A stretch of 64,000 nt of DNA, taken from contig NZ_ACLR01000182.1 in NCBI RefSeq assembly GCF_000174775.1, positions 88,718 to 152,717 on the forward strand, written 5' to 3'. Origin of the DNA: Porphyromonas uenonis 60-3 (GTDB taxonomy: Bacteria > Bacteroidota > Bacteroidia > Bacteroidales > Porphyromonadaceae). Below, one piece after another: positions 49,922-60,020 of the stretch. Each line of letters opens with the position of its first letter. Within the stretch, counting starts at the first letter, position 1. Position numbers and translations under genes: made by a program. The notes below the pieces were generated by a model. The model had not been told where the DNA came from. It did not search any database and was given only the letters and a program-made list of their open reading frames with translations.

Positions 49922-50134
49922 ATGGAAGAAAACATGATCGCCTACATCGGCACCAACGCAGGGCTCATCTGGAATGCACTCGACAAGCTCGGCAAGATGG
50001 ACGTCAAGCAGCTTAAGAAAGCGACCAAGATACGTACCGAAAAGGATGTCTACGCGGCGCTCGGCTGGCTCGCCAAGGAGGAGAAGCTCACCTTCGTCTA
50101 CGAAGACGGCACGCTGCTCGTCTCACTGCGCTAA
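49922..50134 (+). CDS. Winged-helix protein (DUF2582)
   Basis: 70 residues. IGTNAGLIWNALDKLGKMDVKQLKKATKIRTEKDVYAALGWLAKEEKLTFVYEDGTLLVSL is the compact winged-helix of DUF2582: helices 1-3, then a two-strand wing. Such proteins are common in Bacteroidota as single small genes; DNA binding is presumed, targets are unknown. Lies between the IS relic and tRNA-Leu. Confidence 0.8.
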   Translation: MEENMIAYIGTNAGLIWNALDKLGKMDVKQLKKATKIRTEKDVYAALGWLAKEEKLTFVYEDGTLLVSLR

Positions 50135-50238
50135 TATCTGCCTAGGTAGCTGACTAGTAGACTAGCCTAGATGTCGCAAATAGGGTAGCCCTACAAATCG
50201 TTATTCGTGAGACTGGCAAAATTAAAGTCATCCGAACG

Positions 50239-50269
50239 CTTGCTAATTCAAAGATTATTCTTACCTTTG
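50239..50269 (+). promoter_or_regulatory. Promoter of tRNA-Leu
   Basis: CTTG (50239-50242), a 19-bp spacer and TACCTTTG (50262-50269) put the transcription start a few bases before the mature tRNA at 50287. Confidence 0.7.
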
Positions 50270-50286
50270 CAGACGCAAACCTCGCT

Positions 50287-50368
50287 GCGGTCGTGGCGGA
50301 ATTGGTAGACGCGTTAGACTTAGGATCTAATGCCGCGAGGTGTGTGGGTTCGAGTCCCACCGACCGTA
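50287..50368 (+). tRNA. tRNA-Leu, anticodon TAG
   Basis: 82 nt. The acceptor GCGGTCG pairs with CGACCGT (G1-U72 as a wobble), the D arm is GGCGGAATTGGTAGACGC, the anticodon stem TTAGA/TCTAA encloses the loop CTTAGGA (anticodon TAG, reads CUN/CUA), a long class II variable arm (TGCCGCGAGGTGT region) follows, then the T arm GTGGGTTCGAGTCCCAC. The CCA end is not encoded (ACA follows). Confidence 0.95.
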
Positions 50369-50375
50369 CAACGAT

Positions 50376-50421
50376 AGAGAGACCTATCTGACACCCCTCA
50401 TGGGAGCAGATAGGTCTCTCT
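50376..50421 (+). terminator. Terminator after tRNA-Leu
   Basis: AGAGAGACCTATCTG (50376-50390) pairs with CAGATAGGTCTCTCT (50407-50421), a perfect 15-bp stem with a 16-base loop followed by CGTTTTA. Confidence 0.9.
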
Positions 50422-50502
50422 CGTTTTATCGCTGACTATATAAGACTAGAAGCTTCTCTTGTCTAGAAAACGGGGATTTGGTTGAGTGAAGGGGGAGCTG
50501 AG

Positions 50503-51414
50503 CTATTCGTTGCGCAGGTGCTCACGGAGGAGTTGCTGGCGGCTTTTGCTACGGGTCACCATGAAGACTCCGAGCAGGATGAGGACCGCAGAGGCGACTT
50601 TGGTGAGTGTGAGTTGGTCTTGCCCCATCATGACGGCCAGCATGGAGGCAATGACGGGGATGCCATAGTTGTAGATGCTGACGACGGTGGGACGCAAACC
50701 TCTCTGTGCGAAGAGCAACAAGAGGTAGGCGACAAAGGTGGCGCCCACGACAACGAAGGCTAGTTGCCCGTAGAAGGTAGCATCGAAGCTACTCCACTCA
50801 GTGCGCATCATGTCGCGTATGCCCAACGGAGCGGAGCCGAGGAGGGAGATGACGAAGAGCCACTTCATCAAGGTGACAGGGTGGTACTTCTGTATGAGAG
50901 CCTTGAAGGAGGTGAGGTAGATGGCATAGGAGATGGTTGCTATGGCGCAAATCAGGTCTCCGAGCGTAGAACCAGCGGTGGAGGAGCCATTGGTGGATAT
51001 GAGGAGCAGAGCGCCTGACGCTCCGACGAAGACGCCGATCCCCTTGAGCCGTGTGATCGGCTCCTTGAGCACGACGGCTGCGAGGAGCATGGTGACGATA
51101 GGTCCCAGTGTGGCGACGAGCGACTGATTGACAGGTGAGGTCATCGACATGCCAATGGCAAAGAGTCCTTGGTTGAAAAAAATACCAGTCAGAGAGGCTA
51201 AGGCCATTTTCCCCCAATCCTTGAGGTTGATGCGCTCTCGTGGCACCCAGATCGAAGCGATCCAAAAGAGTATCGTGGCGCCTAGGAAGCGGCAGAACAT
51301 GTGCGTATATGGAGTGAGCCCCCCACCAAGGAGTGCCTTGGTGAAGGGCCCATTGATTCCAAAGATAATGGTGACGCATAGCATCACGAGGTGTAGTCTC
51401 CAGCGAGATCTCAT
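50503..51414 (-). CDS. EamA/DMT-superfamily transporter
   Basis: 303 residues with ten hydrophobic helices in two EamA halves: INGPFTKALLGGGLTPYTHMFCRFLGATILFW near 20-50 and VATLGPIVTMLLAAVVLKEPITRLKGIGVFVGASGALLL near 100-140 in the first, and SIYNYGIPVIASMLAVMMGQDQLTLTKVASAVLILLGVFMVTRS near 245-290 in the second. Family members export or import amino acids, purines or other metabolites; the substrate is unknown. It follows sufD by 21 bp but belongs to another function. Confidence 0.88.
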   Translation of the reverse strand: MRSRWRLHLVMLCVTIIFGINGPFTKALLGGGLTPYTHMFCRFLGATILFWIASIWVPRERINLKDWGKMALASLTGIFFNQGLFAIGMSMTSPVNQSLVATLGPIVTMLLAAVVLKEPITRLKGIGVFVGASGALLLISTNGSSTAGSTLGDLICAIATISYAIYLTSFKALIQKYHPVTLMKWLFVISLLGSAPLGIRDMMRTEWSSFDATFYGQLAFVVVGATFVAYLLLLFAQRGLRPTVVSIYNYGIPVIASMLAVMMGQDQLTLTKVASAVLILLGVFMVTRSKSRQQLLREHLRNE

Positions 51415-51435
51415 TGCTATAGTTATAGAGCGTGC

Positions 51436-52820
51436 TTAGAAGATTAGCTTACCACACTGGCTACAGTGCGTCGGCTCGTTGCCCAGGAGACGATTGCGTA
51501 CGATGCTCTCAATACGATCCCGCAGATCCTCTAGAGGCATGAGCGCAATAACGTCTCCGACGAAGGCTACGCTCAGCATGACTCGTGCCTCGTGCTCAGG
51601 GATGCCTCGCTGCATCATATAGAAGAGTGCCTCCTCGTCTAGGTGTCCCGTAGCCATACCGTGCGAACACTGGACATCGTCGGCGTATATCTCTAGCTGA
51701 GGCTTGCTGTACATGCGAGCCTCGGGAGAGAGGAGCATATTGCGATTGCTCTGGTAAGCTTCGGTCTGCTGAGCCGACTGAGCTACGAAGATGCGCCCCG
51801 AGAAGGCTCCCGTGGATTGCTCCTCGAGGAGGTTCTTGAAGAGCTGCGTGCTATGACACTTTGGCTTGATATGCTCGACACGGGTGAAGGTATCGACGTG
51901 CTGTGTGCCATTGGTTACAGCGACTCCACCTAGTATCTGCTCGGCACGCTCTCCGAGGAAGCGCGTCCGAAAGCTATTACGTGTGATCCCATTATTGAGC
52001 GTATAGGTAGCGAGGGTCACTTGGCTCTCTGCTCCTTGGCGTAGGAAGTAGGTGCAGGTGCGGTGCGTCTGGTGGCTATTCTCCTCCATATCGAAGAGCT
52101 TGAGCTGAGCACCATCGCCAACGTAGATCTCGGCCACTTGGTTGATGAGGAAGCTGGTTCGATCTATCGTGTGGTCGCAGACGAGGATAGAAGCCTCGGC
52201 ACGATCACCGAGGATGATGAGCCAGCGACGAATGCAGAGGAGTGGCTCCTGAGCGTGGAGCAACTGCACAAGCTGCACGGGCTGCTCGAGCTGCATGCCA
52301 TCGGGTACGTAGAGGACGAAGGCGTCCTGCACGAAGAGCGTGTTGAGCGCAATGGTGCCGTCGGTATCGACCTCGGCTATCTGCCCATAGTAACGCTCTG
52401 CTAGGTCGGGGTACTCCTTGACAAACTCTTTGATGGAGCCGACGAAGACTCCTTCGGGGAGCTTGCGCTTCTGATTGGCGTAGTGAGTGTAGAGGTAATT
52501 GCTGTTGAGAGCGCTCGCCTTGATGGTGAGGGCATTGACCGATAGATCACAGTTATACTGCGGAAGTTGCTTATGACCTGCTGGGGCTAGGTCTAGCTCC
52601 TGTAGATTGATCCCATAGTCGGGAGCGTAGAGTGACTCAATGTCTATACGCTGCCAATCCTCCATCCCTCGCTGGGGCAAGGCGTACTCGCTCAGAGCCT
52701 CCAGTGCGAAGTCTCTCTGCGCTTGTAGTACGGGTAAACTGTGCTGATCTATGTAATCCTGCTGAGACTGGTAAAGGTCTAGATACTGCAGGTGTGCGGT
52801 GGGTGGTTGCTTACGTGGAC

Positions 52821-52824
<4 letters not shown>
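51436..52824 (-). CDS. sufD: Fe-S cluster assembly protein SufD
   Basis: 462 residues of SufB/SufD beta-helix type. Seen: EDWQRIDIESLY near 55, VDTDGTIALNTLFVQDAFVLYVPDGMQLEQPVQLVQL near 150-190, KNLLEEQSTGAFSGRIFVAQSAQQTEAYQSNRNMLLSPEARMYSKPQLEIYADDVQCSHG near 335-395 with the conserved DDVxCSHG, and an ELLARGIPE-like YMMQRGIPEHEARVML. Forms the SufBC2D scaffold. The last residues carry a CSQCGKLIF pair of cysteines, uncommon in the family. Overlaps sufC by 4 bp. Confidence 0.93.
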
Positions 52825-53597
<773 letters not shown>

Positions 53598-53642
53598 AGT
53601 AGTGTGTAATCTGTATCTGTATAATGTGTAGCGGGGGCCGTG

Positions 53643-55151
53643 CTAGCCGACACTCCCCTCGAGGGTTACAGAGAGGAGCTTCTGCGCCTCAACGGCAAAC
53701 TCCATCGGGAGCTTGCTCATCACCTCACGGGCGTAACCATTGACGATCAGGCCGACCGCCTCCTCGGTGGTGATGCCACGCTGGTTGCAGTAGAAGAGCT
53801 GATCCTCATTGATCTTCGAGGTCGTTGCCTCATGCTCCACAACCGCAGAGTCATTACGTATGTCTGCGTAAGGATAAGTGTGCGCCCCGCAATGGTTGCT
53901 CAGGAGAAGGCTGTCGCACTGTGAGTGGTTGCGCGCATTCTCGGCTGAGGCCGCAATGGAGACCAATCCACGGTAGCTGTTTTGGCTACTACCGGCCGAG
54001 ATACCCTTGGAGACGATGGTGCTACGGGTATTGCGCCCGAGATGGATCATCTTCGTGCCAGTGTCTGCCTGCTGGTAGTTGTTGGTCACAGCGACAGAGT
54101 AAAACTCTCCCACTGAGTCGTCGCCACGCAGGATGCAGCTTGGATATTTCCACGTGATAGCCGAGCCCGTCTCAACCTGTGTCCACGAGATCTTACTTCG
54201 GTCGCCACGGCATAGTCCACGCTTAGTCACGAAGTTATAGATACCGCCTCGTCCGTCCTTGTCGCCTGGGTACCAGTTCTGGACGGTCGAGTACTTGACC
54301 TCAGCGTCGGTCTCAGCGATGATCTCAACGATGGCTGCGTGGAGCTGGTTCTCGTCACGCATCGGAGCCGTGCAACCCTCCAGGTAACTCACGTAAGCCC
54401 CCTCGTCTGCCACGATGAGCGTACGCTCAAACTGTCCCGTATTGGCCGCATTGATGCGGAAGTAGGTCGAGAGCTCCATGGGACAGCGCACGCCCTTGGG
54501 GATATAGACAAAAGAACCGTCACTAAAGACAGCCGAGTTCAGCGCTGCGAAGTAGTTGTCGTGCGACGAAACCACCTTGCCTAGGTACTTACGGACAAGG
54601 TCTGGATGCTCACGCACCGCTTCGTTGAAAGAGCAGAAGACGATGCCCAGCTCCTGAAGTTTCGTGCGGAAGGTGGTCTTCACCGAGACACTATCCATGA
54701 CCGCATCGACCGCCATATTGCCCGAGAGCATCGCCCGCTCGTGGAGCGGTATGCCGAGCTTGTCAAAGGTCTTCTCAATCTCTGGATCTATCGTGTCATC
54801 TCCTTCGTTTTTGTGACGAGGAGCCGCATAGTATATAATGTCTTGATAGTCTATCTCGGGGATCGAGAGATGCGCCCAGTCAGGACGCTCTAGGGTGAGC
54901 CAGTGACGGTAAGCCTTGAGGCGGAACTCTAAAAGCCACTCGGGCTCCTCTTTCTTTGCCGAGATGAGACGTACCACCTCCTCGTTGAGACCCTTGGGGA
55001 TAGTCTCCGTATGGACGTCAGTCACGAAGCCATACTTGTAGTCCCCCTGGGTGATGTCGTCAAGGATATCCTCACCCGTCGGTGTCACCGCACGTACCTC
55101 TGGTTCGGCAGCTGTAGGGACTATTTGCTTAGGATTATGTTCGTTATTCAC
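53643..55151 (-). CDS. sufB: Fe-S cluster assembly protein SufB
   Basis: 502 residues. Contains YYAAPRHK near 130, [55 protein letters not shown] near 195-250, [24 protein letters not shown] near 265 and [49 protein letters not shown] near 415-465, all typical of SufB. It accepts sulfur and assembles Fe-S clusters with SufC and SufD. No sufS, sufE or sufU is near. Its start overlaps cvpA by 8 bp. Confidence 0.96.
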   Translation of the reverse strand: MNNEHNPKQIVPTAAEPEVRAVTPTGEDILDDITQGDYKYGFVTDVHTETIPKGLNEEVVRLISAKKEEPEWLLEFRLKAYRHWLTLERPDWAHLSIPEIDYQDIIYYAAPRHKNEGDDTIDPEIEKTFDKLGIPLHERAMLSGNMAVDAVMDSVSVKTTFRTKLQELGIVFCSFNEAVREHPDLVRKYLGKVVSSHDNYFAALNSAVFSDGSFVYIPKGVRCPMELSTYFRINAANTGQFERTLIVADEGAYVSYLEGCTAPMRDENQLHAAIVEIIAETDAEVKYSTVQNWYPGDKDGRGGIYNFVTKRGLCRGDRSKISWTQVETGSAITWKYPSCILRGDDSVGEFYSVAVTNNYQQADTGTKMIHLGRNTRSTIVSKGISAGSSQNSYRGLVSIAASAENARNHSQCDSLLLSNHCGAHTYPYADIRNDSAVVEHEATTSKINEDQLFYCNQRGITTEEAVGLIVNGYAREVMSKLPMEFAVEAQKLLSVTLEGSVG

Positions 55152-55722
55152 TTGATTGTTGCTTTAATTGTTTATCCTGCCAAGAGGTCAGGTCGCCTAG
55201 TGCAGCCCACGGGATCAAACCTCGGACTGGGTCGTATAGTCTAGACTTGTCTCGCTGATCCTGTGGAGGCTCAGTCGGCTTTCCCTCTTCTGTCGGAATG
55301 GTAGGCAACTGCGCTAGCACCCCTCGTGGCAGTATGAAGTCGGTTAGATTAAAGATAAGGCTAAAGAATATGATGACGAAGGCTCCCGTGAAGAGAGCTC
55401 CCATAAGTTTATTGACAACTGAGAGTGACGAACGCTTAATCGCCCTCACCGTAGGCCGTGCGAGGAAGGCTATGCCCCAGCATGAGAGCGAAAAGGTCGC
55501 TACATAAGCACCCACCACCGCCACCCCGTGGGGTAGTCCGAAGGTGCGAGAGATCCAAAGCGCTACGGGTACGCCTATCCAGCGAACCAGTACATAGCCG
55601 ACGGTGATGCCCAGCACACCAATCAGAGCTGATACGACACCCCGCTTGAAGCCCTTGAAGAGCGCCCAAGCCATACAGCCCATGACCATAAAGTCTATCC
55701 AATTGAGCGTATCACCTTCCAT
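55144..55722 (-). CDS. CvpA-family membrane protein
   Basis: 192 residues. Four hydrophobic segments: [38 protein letters not shown] (two helices with the family KGFKRG turn), [22 protein letters not shown], and [24 protein letters not shown]. CvpA proteins are linked to colicin V secretion, purine loci and envelope homeostasis; the mechanism is unclear. The polar C-terminal tail is longer than usual. Between the polyprenyl synthase and sufB, overlapping the latter. Confidence 0.85.
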   Translation of the reverse strand: MEGDTLNWIDFMVMGCMAWALFKGFKRGVVSALIGVLGITVGYVLVRWIGVPVALWISRTFGLPHGVAVVGAYVATFSLSCWGIAFLARPTVRAIKRSSLSVVNKLMGALFTGAFVIIFFSLIFNLTDFILPRGVLAQLPTIPTEEGKPTEPPQDQRDKSRLYDPVRGLIPWAALGDLTSWQDKQLKQQSSE

Positions 55723-55734
55723 ACTCCTCGTCAG

Positions 55735-56721
55735 CTACTTCTGTCTCTCTCCTAGTAATGTGATAAAGCGCTCTAGTGTCTCTCGCGTGGCACTCGGTGC
55801 GAAGCTCCTGAGCAGGTCGATCGCCTCTCGGAGTATCTGCTGGATCTGTCTCTCTGTGTAGTCAATGCCACCACGCTCACGAGCTATGCGGAGGAGGTAG
55901 TCTATTGAGTCCGCCTCGATAGGTTGTTGTAGATAGGAGATAATCTCGTCTCGCTCCGTGGGGGTCGCATGGTTGAGGACATAAAGCAGAGGGAGAGAGA
56001 CCTTGCCCTCAATAAGATCGTGACCCGTAGGCTTGCCCACGTCCTGGAGCTTGTCATAGTCAAAGAGATCGTCCTGTAGCTGGAAGGCACGCCCCATTAG
56101 TTGCCCGAGACGTGCACAGCGCTCCACCTCTTCGTCGGTAGCGTTCACGCTCAGAGCTCCCAGCTTAGCGCTCGCCTCAAAGAGCGTTCCCGTCTTGCGA
56201 TCCACCACAGCGTAGTAGTCCTCCTCACGATAGGTGTGCGCCTTCGAGAGAGAGAGCTGCATCAGCTCCCCAATAGAGAGGTTGCGTCCAGCCTGGGCAA
56301 CGACACGTAGCATCTCCTGGTTGTGCTCTCGAGAGACTATCTCTAGGAAGGCGGTCGAGAGTACATAGTCTCCCATCAAGACCGCCTGATGATTGCTATA
56401 GAGCGCATTGAGCGTAGGCTGTCCACGCCGTGTGTCCGACCAGTCGATGACGTCATCGTGGATGAGCGAGGCGGTGTGTAGGAGCTCTATGACGAGTGCA
56501 GCAGCGAGCGTCCGCTCATTAGTCTGACCAGCGCATAGCTGAGCGCATAGCCCCACGATGATCGGACGAACGTGCTTGCCCGAGGAGTGCTGCAGATGCT
56601 CTAGAGCGTGTGACAGTACCGATGCATCACTCTGTAGTGACCGCTTGAAGACCTGCTCGAACTCTTTGATAAAGTCCGCTATCGGGATCAACAGCCGTGT
56701 TCGCTCCTCTTGACTCATCAT
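55735..56721 (-). CDS. Polyprenyl diphosphate synthase (IspB-like)
   Basis: The ATG at 56721 (MMSQEERTRLLIPIADFIKE) is preferred over the upstream open frame, which overlaps nadE. 328 residues. First aspartate motif LLHTASLIHDDVIDWSDTRRGQPTLN near 80-105, ALYSNHQAVLMGDYVLS, and second DDLFDYDKLQD near 210. A long-chain trans-prenyl synthase for the menaquinone side chain is most likely; chain length cannot be read. Eleven bases after nadE and 12 before cvpA. Confidence 0.92.
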   Translation of the reverse strand: MMSQEERTRLLIPIADFIKEFEQVFKRSLQSDASVLSHALEHLQHSSGKHVRPIIVGLCAQLCAGQTNERTLAAALVIELLHTASLIHDDVIDWSDTRRGQPTLNALYSNHQAVLMGDYVLSTAFLEIVSREHNQEMLRVVAQAGRNLSIGELMQLSLSKAHTYREEDYYAVVDRKTGTLFEASAKLGALSVNATDEEVERCARLGQLMGRAFQLQDDLFDYDKLQDVGKPTGHDLIEGKVSLPLLYVLNHATPTERDEIISYLQQPIEADSIDYLLRIARERGGIDYTERQIQQILREAIDLLRSFAPSATRETLERFITLLGERQK

Positions 56722-56732
56722 CGCTCGCGTCT

Positions 56733-58676
56733 CTATGCCTCTAGGTTCTCCACCTCTTGGAGCCACATACTGCTCACCGCATCGCTCGGCATGCGCCACT
56801 CCCCACGTGAGGAGAGCGATACACTCAGCACCTTAGGCCCATCGGGCATCGCATTGCGCTTGAACTGCTGAGAGAAGAACCGCTTGAAGAAGACTCCCAT
56901 CCAGTGCTTGATCTCTTGGGGCGTGTAGGCTCCCTCGAAAGCAACCTTGGCGAGGTAAAAGATCTTCTTTGGCTCAAAGCCATCCAGTAGGAAGTGATAG
57001 ATGAAGAAGTCGTGTAGTTCGTACGGCCCCACGAGGTTCTGTGTCTGCTGCTCGTTACCTGTTTTGGTATCTTTGATCGGCAGTAGCTCAGGACTAATAG
57101 GCGTAGCGACGATGTCTTGTAGCGTCGTGGCCAGTGGCGTGTCTCCAGCCTTGTGCGTAGCATACCACCCGACGATCAGCTGTACGCTCGTCTTCGTGAT
57201 TCCACTATTGACCGCATACATAGACATGTGATCCCCGTTGAAGGTGCACCACCCCAAGGCTATCTCAGAGAGGTCTCCCGTTCCGATCACTGGCGCGTGG
57301 TACATATTAGCGAGGTCCATCAATATCTGCGTACGCTCACGTGCCTGCGCATTCTCAAAGGTCGCATCCTCCCGATTGCCCTTATAGTCGATGGCCGAGA
57401 GATGCTGCTCCGTCGCCTCCTTGATATCTATCTCACGGATCGTCACGCCCAGCGCCTGCATCATAGCATAGCCGTTGCGATAGGTGCGCTCGGAGGTGCC
57501 AAAGCCAGGCATCGTCACCGCAATGATCTGCTTGCGATCCAAGCCCAAAAGGTCAAAAGCCTCTGCCGTCACCAGTAGCGCTAGTGCCGAGTCCAGCCCG
57601 CCCGAAATGCCGATCACTGCATGCTCCGCACGCATATGCTTGAGGCGCTGTATCAGCCCGCACACCTGTATCTGAAACATCTCGTGACAACGCTCCTCAG
57701 GGTTCGCCCCCTCAGGCATAAAGGGATTGCGATCTATGACACGATCCATAGGCTGTGACTTCGCCTCAGAGCGTAGTGTGAAGGGGATGCTCTCCAGCTC
57801 CTCCTCATCGGTAAAATGATTGACCGCACTCTTGAAGCTACTATTGATCAGGCGCTCACCATGGATACGAGACACATCGATGTCGCTCACGATCATACGC
57901 TCCTTGTACTCAAAGCGGCGCATCTCCTTGACGATCTTGCCCACCTCAGCGATAAACGCTTTACCCGTGTAGACCAGATCGGTCGAGCTCTCGCCATAGC
58001 CACTAGAGGCGTAGACGTATCCACAGATAGACTGCGACGTGGCGCCACTGATTAGTGAGCGCAGGTAGTCATGCTTGCCCGCATTCTCATTGCTCGCTGA
58101 GAGGTTGAAGATGATATGCGCACCATAAAGGCTCAGGCGTGTACCTGGCGTAAAGGGAGTCCACATATCCTCGCAGATCTCGATACCGATGCCCACCTGT
58201 CCACACTTGAAGATGATGTTGCGCCCGATAGGCACCGTATGCGATCCCATCTGCACCGTCTTATATTGTAGCGAATCACTGGGAGAGAACCAGCGCTTCT
58301 CCTGAAACTCTCGGTAGTTCGGCAGATAAGTCTTAGGGATCGCCCCTAGGATCTTACCGTGCTGGAAGGCGACCGCCCCGTTGAAGAGCTTCTCCTCCAC
58401 CTTCACCGGCATACCGACGATCACCATCACGTCAGTCTCAGCCGTCTCCTCGACCAACTGGCAGAGCGCCTTCTGCGCTTGATCCAGAAGGAACGACTGG
58501 TGAAAGAGGTCCCCACACGTATATCCCGTGATAGAGAGCTCAGGGGTCGTAAGTATCTCTACTCCCAGCTCCTCCGCCTGAAAGATCATCTCCTTGATGC
58601 GGCTCGTATTGTAGTAGCAGTCAGCCACTCTGACGTAGGGCACAGCGGCCGCTACCTTGACATATCCATAGTTCAT
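56733..58676 (-). CDS. nadE: Glutamine-dependent NAD+ synthetase
   Basis: 647 residues, two domains. N-terminal nitrilase-type glutaminase to about 270 with Glu in [11 protein letters not shown], Lys in [18 protein letters not shown] and Cys in [13 protein letters not shown]-terminal synthetase with the pyrophosphate loop [14 protein letters not shown] near 350, TVRDIKE-like [25 protein letters not shown] near 470 and the ligand loop near [15 protein letters not shown]. It amidates nicotinic acid adenine dinucleotide using glutamine. First gene of a run that includes the polyprenyl synthase, cvpA and sufBCD. Confidence 0.96.
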   Translation of the reverse strand: MNYGYVKVAAAVPYVRVADCYYNTSRIKEMIFQAEELGVEILTTPELSITGYTCGDLFHQSFLLDQAQKALCQLVEETAETDVMVIVGMPVKVEEKLFNGAVAFQHGKILGAIPKTYLPNYREFQEKRWFSPSDSLQYKTVQMGSHTVPIGRNIIFKCGQVGIGIEICEDMWTPFTPGTRLSLYGAHIIFNLSASNENAGKHDYLRSLISGATSQSICGYVYASSGYGESSTDLVYTGKAFIAEVGKIVKEMRRFEYKERMIVSDIDVSRIHGERLINSSFKSAVNHFTDEEELESIPFTLRSEAKSQPMDRVIDRNPFMPEGANPEERCHEMFQIQVCGLIQRLKHMRAEHAVIGISGGLDSALALLVTAEAFDLLGLDRKQIIAVTMPGFGTSERTYRNGYAMMQALGVTIREIDIKEATEQHLSAIDYKGNREDATFENAQARERTQILMDLANMYHAPVIGTGDLSEIALGWCTFNGDHMSMYAVNSGITKTSVQLIVGWYATHKAGDTPLATTLQDIVATPISPELLPIKDTKTGNEQQTQNLVGPYELHDFFIYHFLLDGFEPKKIFYLAKVAFEGAYTPQEIKHWMGVFFKRFFSQQFKRNAMPDGPKVLSVSLSSRGEWRMPSDAVSSMWLQEVENLEA

Positions 58677-58712
58677 ACCTTCGGCTATAGTCTCTTATAG
58701 TGCATTACGCTA

Positions 58713-58720
58713 CAAAGATA
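58713..58720 (-). promoter_or_regulatory. -7 element for nadE and genes behind it
   Basis: The reverse strand reads TATCTTTG, exact TAnnTTTG, 37 bp before nadE. No -33 box at the right distance. Confidence 0.5.
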
Positions 58721-58775
58721 CAAAATCATTGCCGTCTATCCTCATGCACCCACTTCGTAGCAAGGGGAGATACTC

Positions 58776-59086
58776 TATAATCCGCCTCTCTAGGAGTGCA
58801 ATATGGCTAAAACATCGCTACGTAGCGCTATAGACTCACTTTATAGTTGTTTCTAGATCTCCTCTGATGTCAATTTCTCCCGAGGAAATCGCAGATCTCC
58901 AGGGAGCAAACGAAAATTCTCCACGGAACCGGGAAATAAAAGTTCGGAAGAATGAAATGAAACTTCGGAAGAAGCAAATCAAAGTTCCGAAGAATTTTTT
59001 CGTATCTCCGTGGAGGATCAAAAAGCTCTACCGAGGAATCCTTCGATTTCCTTGATAGTGCCGTCGGTGAAGTCATCTACTAGGAT
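58776..59086 (+). repeat. MITE-like element with 21-bp minisatellite (copy 6)
   Basis: Head TATAATCC...TAGGAGTGCAATATGGCTAA as in copy 5, then ATTTCTCCCGAGGAAATCGC, core with three 21-bp units (about 58935-58997), and tail TTTCCTTGATAGTGCCGTCG. Inverted ends are degenerate. Fills the 400-bp gap between nadE and the trmH gene. Confidence 0.8.
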
Positions 59087-59089
59087 GCC

Positions 59090-59650
59090 TTAGCCTTGGG
59101 TTAAGCGATGGTGCCGTTCTAGGTAAGGGGTGCAGAGATCGTAGATGGCTATGCCCGTGGCGACGCTCACATTGAGCGAGTGCTTGGTACCGTACTGAGG
59201 AATCTCGAGGCAGTAGTCAGCATACTGGATCACCTCGTCAGAGACGCCGTGCACCTCATTGCCCACGATCAGCACGGCACCACGGTCGTCTAGTGCTGGT
59301 TGACTGCCGAGGGTGATGCTCTGGTGTGTCTGCTCGAGGGCGAGGATGGTACGTCCCTCCTGTCGGTACTGCTCTAGTGCCTCGATGGCGGAGTCTAGGT
59401 GTCGCCAAGGGACCGCCTCCTCGGCTCCGATGGCGGTCTTGTGGAGGAGCGGGTGGGGCGGACAGCCTGTGATGCCAACGAGGAGGAGCTCCTCTATGCG
59501 GAAGGCGTCTGCCGTGCGAAAGATGGAGCCGACATTGTGCATGCTGCGTACGTTGTCGAGGAGTATGGTGAGAGGTACCTTGGAAGCGGTGTGGTACTCC
59601 TCGGTGGTGAGGCGCTGCATCTCTAGGATAGAGGTTTTCTCTATAGGCAT
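59090..59650 (-). CDS. TrmH/SpoU-family RNA 2'-O-methyltransferase
   Basis: 186 residues. SPOUT knot motifs: LDNVRSMHNVGSIFRTADAF near 30-50 (motif 1 with NVGSIFRTADA), VLIVGNEVHGVSDEVIQYAD near 130-150 (motif 2) and LEIPQYGTKHSLNVSVATGIAIYDL near 153-178 (motif 3). A tRNA or rRNA ribose methyltransferase; it lacks the N-terminal L30e-like substrate domain of larger members. Nineteen bp before it is the SUI1-homologue gene. Confidence 0.9.
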   Translation of the reverse strand: MPIEKTSILEMQRLTTEEYHTASKVPLTILLDNVRSMHNVGSIFRTADAFRIEELLLVGITGCPPHPLLHKTAIGAEEAVPWRHLDSAIEALEQYRQEGRTILALEQTHQSITLGSQPALDDRGAVLIVGNEVHGVSDEVIQYADYCLEIPQYGTKHSLNVSVATGIAIYDLCTPYLERHHRLTQG

Positions 59651-59668
59651 AGCGGGGTGGGGGCTTTT

Positions 59669-60010
59669 TTACTTGGTGTCTTTGTACCCTTTGGACTGGA
59701 GGAGCTTGATGAGCTTCTCCTTATTGTTTTGCTGGATCAGTATCTCGCCATCACGTGTGGAACCACCGCAACCGAGCGACTGCTTGAGCTGGCGGGCGAG
59801 GTCTGCGAGGTCGCTGTCGGAGCCGACGAAGCCTCTGATGATGAGCGCCTCCTTGCCCGCACGTCCGGCGCGTGAGTACTCAATGCGTAGTCGCTGCTGA
59901 GTGGCGGGCAGGGTATCTACCTCAAGGCTCTCGGCTTGTGGCGTCCAGTCGGGATCGGTGCTGTAGACGATACCGCCCGTGGCGGGGGCTTTGCCCTTTT
60001 TCTTGCTCAT
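59669..60010 (-). CDS. SUI1/eIF1-like translation factor (YciH)
   Basis: Start at 60010 (MSKKKGKAPATGGIVYSTD); the upstream open frame overlaps the kinase gene. 113 residues. C-terminal SUI1 fold: LRIEYSRAGRAGKEALIIRGFVGSDSDLADLARQLKQSLGCGGSTRDGEILIQ near 50-95, with the family GCGGS motif. Bacterial YciH/eIF1 homologues affect start-site fidelity or ribosome function; essentiality varies. Ten bases after the uridine-kinase gene. Confidence 0.9.
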   Translation of the reverse strand: MSKKKGKAPATGGIVYSTDPDWTPQAESLEVDTLPATQQRLRIEYSRAGRAGKEALIIRGFVGSDSDLADLARQLKQSLGCGGSTRDGEILIQQNNKEKLIKLLQSKGYKDTK

Positions 60011-60020
60011 AGCTGTGGGG